DNA of 56,611 bases, taken from assembly GCA_009838965.1 (NCBI GenBank), contig VXQP01000097.1:1-56611 (forward strand), in the 5' to 3' direction. How positions within the stretch are numbered: the first letter of the stretch is position 1; every line of letters begins with the position of its first letter. Source of the DNA: Chloroflexota bacterium. GTDB lineage: Bacteria > Chloroflexota > Dehalococcoidia > Lucifugimonadales > Australimonadaceae. Under the pieces are notes generated by a model that saw nothing but the letters and a program-made list of their open reading frames with translations, was not told the origin of the DNA and searched no databases. A program made the translations under genes and the position numbers. Below are positions 10,841 to 19,735 of the stretch, piece after piece.

Positions 10841-12051
10841 GCGGCCCGTTCCACAACAAGCGCGTACTCCTGGGCGTGAGCGGCAGCATCGCCGCATACA
10901 AGGCCGCCGACCTCGCCAGCAAACTCACCCAGGGTGGCGCGGAGGTCGACGTGCTCATGACGTACTCCGCGACCCGGTTCGTAACGCCGCTCACCTTCCG
11001 CAGCATCACCCATCGCCCGGTGCTGACCGACCTGTTCGACCCCGATTCGCCGGAGGCGATAGAGCACGTTGCGCTGGCACAGGCTGCGCACATCCTCGTC
11101 GTCGCCCCCGCGACGGCCCACATGCTCGCGAAGCTCGCGCTCGGCTTGGCCGACGACCCCATCAGCGTGACCGCGCTGGCGACCGGCGCGCCGCTGCTCA
11201 TCGCCCCCGCGATGGACGCGAACATGTGGGAGCACCCCGCCGTCCGGCAGAACGTGAACACGCTCGAGGAGCGTGGCGCGGTCATCGTGGGGCCGGGCGA
11301 GGGACGGCTCGCCTCCGGGCTCACGGGTTGGGGACGGCTCGCCGAGACGCCCGAACTGCTCGGACGCATCGCGCAGACGCTTGGCGCGAACGGCGACCTG
11401 CGCGGGCGGAGCGTCGTCGTCAGCGCGGGGGGCACGCAGGAACCGCTCGACCCCGTGCGTGTGCTCACCAACCGCTCCTCCGGCAAGATGGGCTATGCCA
11501 TAGCCGAGGCCGCGCGGGATCGGGGCGCCGACGTGACGCTCGTGACTGCACCCGCTGCGCTCGAAGCTCCCACCGGTATGCGGGTCGAGCGTACCGAGAC
11601 CGCGGAGCAGATGCGCAGCGCCGTTCTGAACGCGGCCTGCTCGGCTGATGCCATCGTGATGGCCGCCGCCGTCGCCGACTATCGCCCCGCTGAGGCCAGC
11701 GGCGAAAAGATGAAGAAGGAAACGATGACGGATCTGAGCATCGCGTTGGAGCGCACCGAGGACATCATCGCCGCCGTTCCGGACGGCATCGTGAAGGTCG
11801 CGTTCGCCGCCGAGAGCACCGGATTGCTCGAGAACGCCCGCGCCAAGCTACACTCCAAGGGAGCCGACCTCGTCGCAGCGAACGACATCACTCTCCCTGG
11901 CGCAGGGTTCGGCTCGGACGAGAACAAGGTCTGGCTCGTGGACGAGAGCGGGGACACCGAGTTGCCCCTCATGGCAAAATATGACGTAGCGATGGCGATT
12001 CTGGATCGTGTTGCAGCACTGCTGGACGCACATCGTCCGATAGAGAACTAA
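10837..12051 (+). CDS. coaBC: Bifunctional phosphopantothenoylcysteine decarboxylase/synthetase
   Basis: CoaBC joins cysteine to 4'-phosphopantothenate (CoaB, C-terminal) and decarboxylates the product (CoaC, N-terminal, FMN-dependent). The 404-residue product begins with the flavoprotein motif LGVSGSIAAYKAADL, has the catalytic-His region EHVALAQAAH and the family signature PAMDANMW. The CoaB half starts near residue 190 with VVVSAGGTQEPLDPVR and contains TNRSSGKMGYAIA. Full length, overlapping coaX. Confidence 0.96.
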   Translation: MSGPFHNKRVLLGVSGSIAAYKAADLASKLTQGGAEVDVLMTYSATRFVTPLTFRSITHRPVLTDLFDPDSPEAIEHVALAQAAHILVVAPATAHMLAKLALGLADDPISVTALATGAPLLIAPAMDANMWEHPAVRQNVNTLEERGAVIVGPGEGRLASGLTGWGRLAETPELLGRIAQTLGANGDLRGRSVVVSAGGTQEPLDPVRVLTNRSSGKMGYAIAEAARDRGADVTLVTAPAALEAPTGMRVERTETAEQMRSAVLNAACSADAIVMAAAVADYRPAEASGEKMKKETMTDLSIALERTEDIIAAVPDGIVKVAFAAESTGLLENARAKLHSKGADLVAANDITLPGAGFGSDENKVWLVDESGDTELPLMAKYDVAMAILDRVAALLDAHRPIEN

Positions 12052-12065
12052 GAGGAGTGATAACT

Positions 12066-12359
12066 TTGTTCGTTATCGCTGCCATCGCGGCATTGATCGC
12101 GGGCGGATTCTTCTATTACCGGGCGTACCGTGAGGCCCGTATGTGGCGAGAGGTACACGTGGTGTGGGGGGCGGCCCAGAAAGAGAAGGCCGTGGCCATC
12201 CATCACGAGTTGACCCAGCGGGGCATCAGAGCGCAACTCAAGACCACTTCCGCATTCGACATCACCCGGTCCATGCCCCAGAGCCACGCCTCGATCCGCG
12301 TTCACCGTGACGACTTCACCCGTGCTGCACAGATCGTCCTCTCGTTCACAAGGGGATAG
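12066..12359 (+). CDS. Small membrane-anchored protein, possibly DUF2007-like
   Basis: About 97 residues: one N-terminal membrane helix (FVIAAIAALIAGGFFYY) followed by a roughly 65-residue soluble domain. The soluble part, AVAIHHELTQRGIRAQL through VHRDDFTRAAQIV, resembles the small DUF2007 'signal-transducing' domain, in which a helix and a beta strand carry alternating hydrophobics. This is a weak assignment. AGGAG at 12053-12057 fits a TTG start at 12066 (8-base spacing). A GTG at 12057 is in frame but overlaps the SD. It lies 14 bases after coaBC and probably belongs to that transcript. Confidence 0.65.
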   Translation: MFVIAAIAALIAGGFFYYRAYREARMWREVHVVWGAAQKEKAVAIHHELTQRGIRAQLKTTSAFDITRSMPQSHASIRVHRDDFTRAAQIVLSFTRG

Positions 12360-12368
12360 GTCACACCC

Positions 12369-13922
12369 TCAACGTGTGCGCGTGTCCTCCGTGACGCGCG
12401 GGAGGAGCGCGAGGAGATCGCTCGCGAGCATGCCGCCGCTCCCATTCGCCGCGCTCCAGCGCTCAGCCGCCGCTCCATGCAGGTACACCCCTGCCACTGC
12501 AGCCTCGTAGCGCTCCATCCCCTGTGCCAACAGGCCGCCGATGACGCCGGCAAGCACGTCGCCCGAGCCCGCCGTGGCGAGCGCGGGGTTCGCGAACGGA
12601 CTGAGCGCAACACGACCGTCCGGCGCCGCGATGACCGTATGCGCGCCCTTGAGCACCACCACCTGACCCCACTGCTCCGCCGACGCCATCGCCGCGCCCT
12701 TGCGGTCCACCTGCACCTCGTGCGCAGGCCGTCCGAGCAGCCGCCCCATCTCGCCCGGATGCGGCGTCAGCACAGTGGGTACGGCAAGCATCGACGGCCA
12801 GCCATAGATGTTCGCGAGGATGTTCAGCGCGTCTGCGTCCAGCACGACCGGGGTAGGCACGGCAGGCTCGGTGAGCAGCAGCGCGCGCAGGAACGCAGCC
12901 GACGACTCGTCCGCTCCCATGCCTGGCCCGACCACGGCTGCGGAGGCAGCATTCAGCACTTCTCGGGCAGCCCCTGCAGCCTCGGCAGACGCTCCACCTT
13001 CCGGCGTCTCCGCCAGCGGCGTGTGTACCTGTTCGACGAGTTGCACCGCCGCGATGCGGCTCACATCCTCGGGGGCGGCAAGGTTGACGAGCCCCGCTCC
13101 CACGCGATACGCCGCCGACGCCGCCAGTACCGGTGCGCCGACATACCGCCGGTGCCCCCCAACAACGAGTACGTTCCCGAAACTCCCCTTATGGCCGTCC
13201 GCGGGGCGGGGCGGCAACAGGCTACCCGTGAGCGAAGCGTCCACGAGGTCGAGCGGCAGCCCGTAGTCGATGCTTTCCGGCAAGCCGATGGAGAGCGTTT
13301 CGAGCGCTCCCACACGCGCGGCTCCCGGGAACTGCAGCAGACCGACTTTCGGCGCACCCAGCGCAAGCGTCACGTCTGCGGGGAAGCAGGCGTCGTCGCA
13401 CTCGCCGGTGTCCGCATCGATGCCTGTGGGGAGATCGAGCGCAGCGAACACCGGTCGCTGGGAGTGCGCTTTCATCTCGCCCACCGACTCGAAGATCGCC
13501 CGTAGAACCGGGTCGAGCCCCGGGTGCGCGCCGATGCCGAGCACCGCGTCGAGTACGAGGTCGGCGAGCGAGACGTAGCTCCCCAACTGCCAGCATTCGA
13601 GGTCTTCCGACGCCTCAACCACACGGCAGCGGCGCTCGCGGCATTCCTCGAACTTGTCCTCACGTCGCCGCGCCGTCGTCATGTAGAGCGTCACCACCGC
13701 TCCCCAGTCCGCCAGGTAACGCGCCGCGACCATACCGTCGCCGCCGTTGTTCCCCGGCCCCACCAACACGACGATGCGCTTGCTCCGAACGCCGTCCAGG
13801 CGGTGCGCAACACTCCGAGCTACCGCGAGTCCCGCGCTCTCCATCAGCGACTCCGCTGAAACCCCCGCCTCCGCCGCACGCGACTCCAGCAGCCGCATCT
13901 CATCCGAGGTGACGACCTTCAA
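12369..13922 (-). CDS. nnr: Bifunctional NAD(P)H-hydrate epimerase/dehydratase
   Basis: Repairs damaged nicotinamide cofactors: the N-terminal YjeF_N domain epimerises R/S NAD(P)HX and the C-terminal ribokinase-like domain dehydrates S-NAD(P)HX at the expense of ADP or ATP. The 517-residue protein has GPGNNGGDGMVAARYL in the epimerase half. In the dehydratase half it has VLVVGGHRRYVGAP, VLTPHPGEMGRLLG, KGAHTVIAAPDG and the nucleotide-binding ATAGSGDVLAG. The start is TTG at 13922, which gives the canonical MKVVTSDEMR. It overlaps the acpS stop by 4 bases (TTGA), so translation is coupled. Confidence 0.94.
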   Translation of the reverse strand: MKVVTSDEMRLLESRAAEAGVSAESLMESAGLAVARSVAHRLDGVRSKRIVVLVGPGNNGGDGMVAARYLADWGAVVTLYMTTARRREDKFEECRERRCRVVEASEDLECWQLGSYVSLADLVLDAVLGIGAHPGLDPVLRAIFESVGEMKAHSQRPVFAALDLPTGIDADTGECDDACFPADVTLALGAPKVGLLQFPGAARVGALETLSIGLPESIDYGLPLDLVDASLTGSLLPPRPADGHKGSFGNVLVVGGHRRYVGAPVLAASAAYRVGAGLVNLAAPEDVSRIAAVQLVEQVHTPLAETPEGGASAEAAGAAREVLNAASAAVVGPGMGADESSAAFLRALLLTEPAVPTPVVLDADALNILANIYGWPSMLAVPTVLTPHPGEMGRLLGRPAHEVQVDRKGAAMASAEQWGQVVVLKGAHTVIAAPDGRVALSPFANPALATAGSGDVLAGVIGGLLAQGMERYEAAVAGVYLHGAAAERWSAANGSGGMLASDLLALLPRVTEDTRTR

Positions 13923-14302
13923 GACAGACGCCCTACTACCGACGCCACGGCATACGCGCGCGAATGCGACAGGCTCACCGCTATCCGGTCTATCCCCAGT
14001 TTCTGGGCGCGAGTATCCGCCCTGCCGTGCAGCGCTATCTCAGGTTCCCCGCTGCGCTTCCGTGTCACCTCCACCTCACGCCACCCGACGCCGCGCGTGC
14101 CGGTACCCAATGCCTTCATCGTCGCCTCTTTCGCAGCGAACCGCGCGGCCAGTTGCGGCGCGCGTCCACGACAGTATGCTATCTCGCTCTCCGTATAGAC
14201 GCGCTCCAGGAACCGCGTCCCGAAACGCTCCAAAGCCGCGGCGATACGGTCTATCTCGATCATGTCCACGCCGACGGAGATATCCTGCACCTTCTCCTCC
14301 AT
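13919..14302 (-). CDS. acpS: Holo-[acyl-carrier-protein] synthase
   Basis: AcpS transfers 4'-phosphopantetheine from CoA to apo-ACP. From the ATG at 14302 the product is 127 residues, the family length, with VGVDMIEIDRI (metal-binding Asp) near the N-terminus and the second signature RFAAKEATMKALG in the middle. An upstream in-frame codon at 14353 would add 17 residues lacking family similarity. The acpS-nnr overlap is a common bacterial arrangement. Its CoA substrate comes from the pathway encoded 2 kb away. Confidence 0.93.
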   Translation of the reverse strand: MEEKVQDISVGVDMIEIDRIAAALERFGTRFLERVYTESEIAYCRGRAPQLAARFAAKEATMKALGTGTRGVGWREVEVTRKRSGEPEIALHGRADTRAQKLGIDRIAVSLSHSRAYAVASVVGRLS

Positions 14303-14360
14303 CTGCAAGCACAGATACGCGCTGCCCGCCATCATATCAGCCCCCACCTTCACAGGCTGC

Positions 14361-14386
14361 TATCATCTGACGCATCCCCACCGGAG
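14361..14386 (+). promoter_or_regulatory. folD -10 element and ribosome binding site
   Basis: TATCAT at 14361-14366 is a good -10. GGAGG at 14382-14386 lies 9 bases before the GTG start of folD at 14396. The same short gap must hold the divergent acpS promoter. Confidence 0.45.
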
Positions 14387-14395
14387 GCGACGTCC

Positions 14396-15289
14396 GTGAC
14401 CGCGACCGTTATCGATGGCAAGCAGATGGCCGAGGACATCCGAGGTGAAGTGGCCGACGAGACACGCGCATTCAAGGAGCGCTCCGGGATAACGCCCGGC
14501 CTCGCAGCTGTACTCGTCGGCGACGACCCCGCCTCAGCCGTCTACGTGCGCAACAAGCGTCGCGCCTGCGACGAGGCGGATATGTTCAGCGAGACGTTTG
14601 AGCTGCCGGCGGAGACCTCGCAGGAAGAGCTGATCGCGCTCGTGCGGCAGCTCAACACCGACCCCCGCTTCCACGGCATCCTCGTCCAGCTTCCGCTGCC
14701 TCCTCACATCGAGGAGCGGGAGATCATCCTCGCCATAGACCCGGACAAGGACGTGGACGGCATGCACCCCATCAACGGCGGACGCCTCCTCGAGGGCAGC
14801 CCACGGTTCCTCCCCGCGACGCCCGCTGGCGTGCAGCAGATGCTCGTTCGCTCCGGCAACGACCCTGCGGGGAAGCACATCGTCATCGTCGGACGCAGCA
14901 ACATCGTCGGTAAGCCGCTCTCCATTCTGCTCATGCAGAAGGCTCCCGGCGCGAACGCCACGGTTACCGTCTGCCACACCGGCACGCGCGACCTGGCCGC
15001 CCTTACCCGCCAGGCTGACGTCGTCGTTGCCGCGATAGGCCGGCCCCGAGCGCTCACCGCGGACATGGTCGCCGACGGCGCGGTAGTGATAGACGTGGGA
15101 ATCAACCGCGTGGACGACGCGACGCGGAAGTCCGGCTACCGGCTCGTGGGGGACGTGGACTACGATGCGGTCGCGGAGAAGGCATCGGCCATCACTCCGG
15201 TGCCGGGCGGCGTGGGGCCCATGACCATCGCCATGCTGCTTACGAACACGCTGCGGGCAGCACGCCTCTCCGCCGGAGAGACCATCTAG
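14396..15289 (+). CDS. folD: Bifunctional methylenetetrahydrofolate dehydrogenase/cyclohydrolase
   Basis: FolD interconverts 5,10-methylene-, methenyl- and 10-formyl-tetrahydrofolate using NADP. The 297-residue product has the catalytic SAVYVRNKRRAC motif (Tyr and Lys), the substrate-site QLPLPPHI, VDGMHPINGG, the nucleotide-site GRSNIVGKPLSILL and the C-terminal signature TPVPGGVGPMTIAML. GTG start chosen on the SD at 9 bases. Confidence 0.96.
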   Translation: MTATVIDGKQMAEDIRGEVADETRAFKERSGITPGLAAVLVGDDPASAVYVRNKRRACDEADMFSETFELPAETSQEELIALVRQLNTDPRFHGILVQLPLPPHIEEREIILAIDPDKDVDGMHPINGGRLLEGSPRFLPATPAGVQQMLVRSGNDPAGKHIVIVGRSNIVGKPLSILLMQKAPGANATVTVCHTGTRDLAALTRQADVVVAAIGRPRALTADMVADGAVVIDVGINRVDDATRKSGYRLVGDVDYDAVAEKASAITPVPGGVGPMTIAMLLTNTLRAARLSAGETI

Positions 15290-15295
15290 CGCGGC

Positions 15296-15757
15296 CTACC
15301 GCACCTCGAACAGCGACTCGACCTCCACTGCCGCGCCGCCGGGCAGCGACCCCGCGCCGTAGGCCACGCGCGCGTGCCGTCCCGCCTCGCCGAACACCGC
15401 CACCATCAGGTCGGAGAATCCGTTGATCACCTGCGGCTGCTGCGCGAAGTCCGGCGTTGCGTTCACCAGACCCATCACCCGCACGACTCGCACGACGTTG
15501 TCGAGGTCGCCGAGTGCCGCCTTCACCACCGCGAGCGCGAACAGCCCGCAGTTGCGCGCCGCCTCGTAGGCATCCTCGACGCCCATATCCGCGCCCACCT
15601 TGCCCGTGATCATCGCACCGTCCGCGTTGCGCGGCACCTGCCCCGCTACGTACAGCAGGTTCCCTGTCCGTACGGACGGAATGTAGTTCGCCACCGGCGT
15701 GGACACCTGCGGCAACTCCAACCCCAACTCCTGCAAACGGTCTTCGGCAACTGACAC
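15296..15757 (-). CDS. RidA/YjgF-family protein (YjgH/RutC-like subgroup)
   Basis: Rid-family proteins are small trimeric enzymes. RidA itself hydrolyses reactive enamine/imine intermediates from amino acid metabolism, while this subgroup often has other deaminase roles. The product (153 residues from the GTG at 15757) begins VAEDRLQELGLELP, the usual start of this subgroup, and contains LLYVAGQVPRNADG and the C-terminal RVAYGAGSLPGGAAVEVE. The Glu/Arg positions of the active site are kept. A GAGGTG lies 7 bases before the GTG. An ATG 15 bases further upstream is the alternative start. Confidence 0.85.
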   Translation of the reverse strand: MSVAEDRLQELGLELPQVSTPVANYIPSVRTGNLLYVAGQVPRNADGAMITGKVGADMGVEDAYEAARNCGLFALAVVKAALGDLDNVVRVVRVMGLVNATPDFAQQPQVINGFSDLMVAVFGEAGRHARVAYGAGSLPGGAAVEVESLFEVR

Positions 15758-15853
15758 GACGCAACACCTCATGGGAGATCGGGGGCATTATGTGCCCCGC
15801 ATGACGATGATAGCACCCCAACGGCCAGCCCCCCACGACCGCGCCGCGATGCG

Positions 15854-15859
15854 TAGAAT
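15854..15859 (+). promoter_or_regulatory. -10 element of the acyl-CoA synthetase gene
   Basis: TAGAAT lies 36 bases before the ATG at 15896 and is followed by a GGAGG at 15884-15888, 7 bases before that ATG. No -35 match. Confidence 0.35.
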
Positions 15860-15895
15860 AGCGCCGCATCCCGCCGACCCTCGGAGGTCCTGCAC

Positions 15896-17515
15896 ATGGA
15901 CAACAGCGTCTTCTACCAGAACCTGGAACCGTTCTCGTTCCTGGAACGGAGTGCGTTCGTCTACCCGGACAAGCCCGCCGTCATCCATGGAGAGCGGGTC
16001 TACAGCTACCGCGAGCTGCGCGATCGCGTGAACCGGCTCGCCGGAGCGCTGAAGAACGCGGGCGTCGGCAGGGGTGACCGCGTCGCCTTCATCGTCCCGA
16101 ACCTCCCGCCGCTGCTGGAAGGGCACTATGGCCCCATGAGCATCGGCGCGGCGCTCGTCGCCATCAACACGCGGCTCTCCCCGCGCGAGATCGCCTACAT
16201 CCTCAACCACTCGAAAGCGAAGGCGCTCGTCTTCGACTCCGAGTTCGCGCCCACCGTCCGCCAGGTGCGGGACGAGGTCCCCGGCTTATCGCTCTACGTG
16301 CAGGTCGTGGACGAGGTCCCGCGCGCCGACGACATCCCCGGTCCGGAGTACGAGGAGTTCCTCGCGTCCGCGCCAGGGGGCGAGCACCGCGATCCCATCG
16401 CCTCCGAGATGGACATCATCACCGTCAACTACACCTCCGGCACCACCGGCATGCCGAAGGGCGTTCAGTACCACGCGCGCGGCGCATACCTCAACGCACT
16501 CGGCGAGGTCATCGAGACCGGGCTGAACTGGCGCAGCGTCTACCTCTGGACGCTCCCCATGTTCCACTGCAACGGCTGGTGCCACACCTGGGCGGTCACC
16601 GCCGTGGGCGGCACGCACGTCTGCCTGCGCCGCGTCGACCCCGCCGAGGTCTACCGGCTCATCGAGCAGCACGGCGTCACCAACATGTGCGGGGCGCCCA
16701 CGGTGCTCACGGGCATGTACTCCTCGCCCGCCGCGGAGGGGCAGGACCTCTCCGGCCTCACCATCGCCACCGGCGGGGCTCCGCCCGCTCCGCAGGTCGT
16801 CCGCACGATGGAGGGCATGGGCGCGAACATCATCCACCTCTACGGCCTCACCGAAACCTACGGCCCCATCACGCTCTGCGTGCCGCAGTTGGCCTGGGAC
16901 GACATGACTGTAGAGGAGCGCGCGTTCGCGAAGGCGAAGCAGGGCGTTCCCTACGTCCACGCGGGCACCGGCCTGCGCGTCGTCGACGAGCAGATGAACA
17001 ACGTGCCCCGCGACGGCGAGACGATGGGCGAGGTCGTGATGCGCTCGAATGGCGTCATGTCCGGCTACCTGGACGACCCGGACGCTACGGCCAAGGCGTT
17101 CTCGGGCGGCTGGTTCCACTCCGGCGACCTCGGCGTCTGGCACCCGGACGGCCAGATCGAGCTGAAGGACCGGGCGAAGGACGTCATCATCTCCGGCGGG
17201 GAGAACATCTCCAGCCAGGAGGTGGAGAAGGTCATCATGGAGCACCCCGGCGTGCTGGAGGTCTCCGTCATCGCGGTGCCGGACGACCGCTGGGGCGAGG
17301 CGCCCAAGGCGTTCATCACGCCGCGCGAGGGCGCGACGCTCACCGCCGAGGAGGTCATCACCTTCTGCCAGGAGCGCATCGCGCGCTTCAAGGCTCCCCG
17401 CCACGTCGAGTTCGGCGACCTCCCCAAGACCGCGACCGGCAAGATCCAGAAGTACGTCCTCCGCGAGCGCGAATGGGCAGGCCGCGAGTCCCGCGTACAG
17501 GGGTCGCAGCGGTAG
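15896..17515 (+). CDS. AMP-forming acyl-CoA synthetase/ligase
   Basis: ANL-superfamily enzyme that activates a carboxylic acid to the acyl-adenylate and then the CoA thioester. The 539-residue product has the P-loop-like YTSGTTGMPKG (near residue 180), the second signature LYGLTETYG, the WFHSGDLGVWHPDG hinge segment, and the C-terminal catalytic lysine region LPKTATGKIQK. Sequence character is that of the medium/long-chain fatty-acyl-CoA synthetase group (COG0318). Whether it prefers fatty or aromatic acids cannot be told. Neighbours with aromatic-ring chemistry make an aromatic or phenylpropanoid acid plausible. Confidence 0.92.
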   Translation: MDNSVFYQNLEPFSFLERSAFVYPDKPAVIHGERVYSYRELRDRVNRLAGALKNAGVGRGDRVAFIVPNLPPLLEGHYGPMSIGAALVAINTRLSPREIAYILNHSKAKALVFDSEFAPTVRQVRDEVPGLSLYVQVVDEVPRADDIPGPEYEEFLASAPGGEHRDPIASEMDIITVNYTSGTTGMPKGVQYHARGAYLNALGEVIETGLNWRSVYLWTLPMFHCNGWCHTWAVTAVGGTHVCLRRVDPAEVYRLIEQHGVTNMCGAPTVLTGMYSSPAAEGQDLSGLTIATGGAPPAPQVVRTMEGMGANIIHLYGLTETYGPITLCVPQLAWDDMTVEERAFAKAKQGVPYVHAGTGLRVVDEQMNNVPRDGETMGEVVMRSNGVMSGYLDDPDATAKAFSGGWFHSGDLGVWHPDGQIELKDRAKDVIISGGENISSQEVEKVIMEHPGVLEVSVIAVPDDRWGEAPKAFITPREGATLTAEEVITFCQERIARFKAPRHVEFGDLPKTATGKIQKYVLREREWAGRESRVQGSQR

Positions 17516-17518
17516 GCC

Positions 17519-18217
17519 CTACGCCTCGGGGAACGCCTCCAGATGCTCGGCGAGCTCGTCGAGGTGCATGACGTCCGCGTACTTGTGGTGCATGTCGAAC
17601 AGGTTGACCTTGTGCGACAGCAGGGCGCGGTCGTAGACGCACTCCTCGGCGATGACGACGTGGAAGCCGTTGGAGTAGGCGTCGGCGACCGAGGCCCGTA
17701 CGCAGCCGCTCGTGCTCTCGCCGCAGACCAGCACCGTGTCGACGCCCATCTGCACGAGCTGCGCCACCAGCGGTGTCCCGTAGAACCCGCTCGCGCGCTG
17801 CTTGTAGATGATGAGGTCCTCCGGCTCCGGCGCGAACGCCTCGTAGATGCCGAACGGGTTCTCTCCCTGGTTCGCCCGGCGGCGGTTCGTCGACCGCAGG
17901 CGGTTCGGGCGCGCCTCCGGCCTGTCCTCGCCCGTCGTGTAAACGACCGGGAAGCCGCGGGCGCGGGCCATCGCGAACAGCTGCTTCGTCGGCTCGATGG
18001 CGTTCCACGCGTACTCGCCGCAGGCGCTCGGGAACTCCTTCGCAACCTCGTGCACCGGCTTCGGGCCGCCCTGATACGCCGAGTTGTACAGGTCTATCGC
18101 CAGAATCGCCGGACGGCGCCCGACGAACAGTTCGCGCTGGTAGTGCTTGTAGAGCTCGATGTCCTCGGCGCTCACCACGTCCTGCCAGCAGTGGTCTTCG
18201 AAACCGTAGATAGCCAT
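17519..18217 (-). CDS. Isochorismatase-family cysteine hydrolase
   Basis: Isochorismatase-like hydrolases use an Asp-Lys-Cys triad on amides such as N-carbamoylsarcosine, nicotinamide or ureidoacrylate. The 232-residue product shows all three: Asp in ILAIDLYNSAY, Lys in IIYKQRASGFYGT and Cys in CGESTSGCVRASV. A GGAGG 6 bases before the ATG at 18217 fixes the start. The length and SGCVRASVADAY resemble N-carbamoylsarcosine amidohydrolase-type members. Its 3' end converges on the acyl-CoA synthetase with only 3 bases between stops. Confidence 0.88.
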   Translation of the reverse strand: MAIYGFEDHCWQDVVSAEDIELYKHYQRELFVGRRPAILAIDLYNSAYQGGPKPVHEVAKEFPSACGEYAWNAIEPTKQLFAMARARGFPVVYTTGEDRPEARPNRLRSTNRRRANQGENPFGIYEAFAPEPEDLIIYKQRASGFYGTPLVAQLVQMGVDTVLVCGESTSGCVRASVADAYSNGFHVVIAEECVYDRALLSHKVNLFDMHHKYADVMHLDELAEHLEAFPEA

Positions 18218-18285
18218 CGCCCGCCTCCTGTCGCCCTGTGATAGGGCGCATTATACGTCCGCCGCACGTGACGCGGGGCAACCCT

Positions 18286-18397
18286 CACCCCCAGCCCCTC
18301 TCCCCGAGGGCGAGGGGAGCCCGAGCAGGGTGCCCACAGGGACGCCCCCACACCGGACAGGGCTGCGAGATTCCCGCCTTCGCGGGAATGACGGAGA
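18286..18397. repeat. Composite intergenic repeat mosaic (locus 2)
   Basis: Contains CCCTCACCCCCAGCCCCTCT, a CTCTCCCCGAGGGCGAGGGG inverted repeat and CTGCGAGATTCCC leading into the hairpin ATTCCCGCCTTCGCGGGAAT and GACGG. These are the same modules in the same order as at 198-353. It fills the region between the divergent hydrolase and Rieske genes. Confidence 0.65.
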
Positions 18398-18425
18398 AGT
18401 GCGGGAATGGCGAGGCGGGGTGCGC

Positions 18426-18431
18426 TACAAT
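18426..18431 (+). promoter_or_regulatory. -10 element of the Rieske oxygenase gene
   Basis: TACAAT 41 bases before the ATG at 18473, in the context TGCGCTACAAT. A very similar TGCGCTAGAAT stands before secA. A GGAGGGG follows shortly before the start codon. Confidence 0.4.
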
Positions 18432-18472
18432 CCGGCGCAGCAGCACCGCTCCGTGCAGAGGGAGGGGCAAGG

Positions 18473-19723
18473 ATGCTCACGCAGCAGGAGAACGAACGGC
18501 TCACGCAGGTCGGGCCCGGGACGCCGATGGGCGAGCTGATGCGCCGCTACTGGCATCCCATCGCCGCGGCAGCCGAGATGGACGAGCGCCCCACCAAGGC
18601 CGTACGCCTGCTCGGCGAGGACCTCGTCCTCTACAAGGACAGGTCCGGTACGCTCGGCCTCATCGACCGCTTCTGCCCGCACCGGAGGGTCGACCTCTCC
18701 TACGGCATCCCCGAGGAGCACGGCCTCCGCTGCATGTATCACGGCTGGATGATGGACGAGACCGGCCAGTGCATCGAGCAGCCGTTCGAGGAGACCGTCC
18801 ACCCGGACGGACGCTTCAAGGAGAAGGTGAAAGTCACCGCGTATCCGGTCGAGGAGCTGAGCGGCCTGCTGTTCGCCTACATGGGCCCGCTGCCAGCGCC
18901 GCTCGTCCCGCACTGGGACCTGTTCGTGACCGACCACGCATGGCGCGACATCGGCTTCACGATGCTCCCGTGCAACTGGCTCCAGTGCCAGGAGAACTCA
19001 GCCGACCCCGTCCACGCGGAGTGGCTGCACGGCGTCTACGGCTGGTACCTCGCCCAGAAGTCCGGCGAGGAGGTGCCGACGTGGCGCCAGGCGATGATGC
19101 GCCCCCACCAGCGCATCGGCTTCACGGAGTTCGCCCACGGCGTCTTCAAGCGCCGCATCGTCGAGGGCAGCAGCGAGGACGACGATATCTGGAAGGTGGG
19201 CCACCCGTGGGTGTTCCCCAACATCCTCCGCTCCACGACGGGCACGACGAGCACCGAGTTCCAGATCCGCGTGCCGGTCGACGACCACAACACGCTGCAC
19301 GTCGTCTACACGCGCTACCAGTTCCCGCCGGAGGTGCACGTGCCGCCGCAGGAGAAGGTGCCGTACTACGAGATACCGCTCTACGACGCGAACGGCGAAC
19401 TGAACGTGGAACTGCCGCTGGTGCAGGACTTCATGGCGTGGGTGACGCAGACGCCCATCGCCGACCGCACCCGTGAGAAGCTCGGCGAGTCAGACACGGG
19501 CATCATCCTGCTGCGGAAGATGCTGAACGAGGCGATGGCGACGGTCGCGGACGGCGGCGACCCGATGAACGTGTTTCGCGACCCCGCGACGAACCAGTGC
19601 ATCGAGATGACGCAGGAGAAGGTGTACTACACGCCGGACCGGAACCAGGCGCGGATGATCTACTACGGCCACCAGGCCTACAACCCCAAGATCGACGAGA
19701 TCATCGCGATGTTCCCGGAGTAG
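18473..19723 (+). CDS. Rieske non-haem iron oxygenase, large subunit (phthalate dioxygenase-like)
   Basis: A ring-hydroxylating-type oxygenase of 416 residues. The Rieske [2Fe-2S] site is C68-P-H70 and C87-M-Y-H90 in CPHRRVDL and CMYHGW. The mononuclear iron site is in NSADPVHAEWLHG, with D178, H181 and H186. These oxygenases (COG4638) hydroxylate or demethylate aromatic or other cyclic substrates and need a separate reductase, which is not adjacent. GGAGGGG before the ATG decides the start over an upstream in-frame ATG at 18407. Its first 30 residues are almost identical to those of the Rieske gene at 39154, so the two are recent paralogues. Confidence 0.92.
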   Translation: MLTQQENERLTQVGPGTPMGELMRRYWHPIAAAAEMDERPTKAVRLLGEDLVLYKDRSGTLGLIDRFCPHRRVDLSYGIPEEHGLRCMYHGWMMDETGQCIEQPFEETVHPDGRFKEKVKVTAYPVEELSGLLFAYMGPLPAPLVPHWDLFVTDHAWRDIGFTMLPCNWLQCQENSADPVHAEWLHGVYGWYLAQKSGEEVPTWRQAMMRPHQRIGFTEFAHGVFKRRIVEGSSEDDDIWKVGHPWVFPNILRSTTGTTSTEFQIRVPVDDHNTLHVVYTRYQFPPEVHVPPQEKVPYYEIPLYDANGELNVELPLVQDFMAWVTQTPIADRTREKLGESDTGIILLRKMLNEAMATVADGGDPMNVFRDPATNQCIEMTQEKVYYTPDRNQARMIYYGHQAYNPKIDEIIAMFPE

Positions 19724-19735
19724 GAGTTCAGCCCA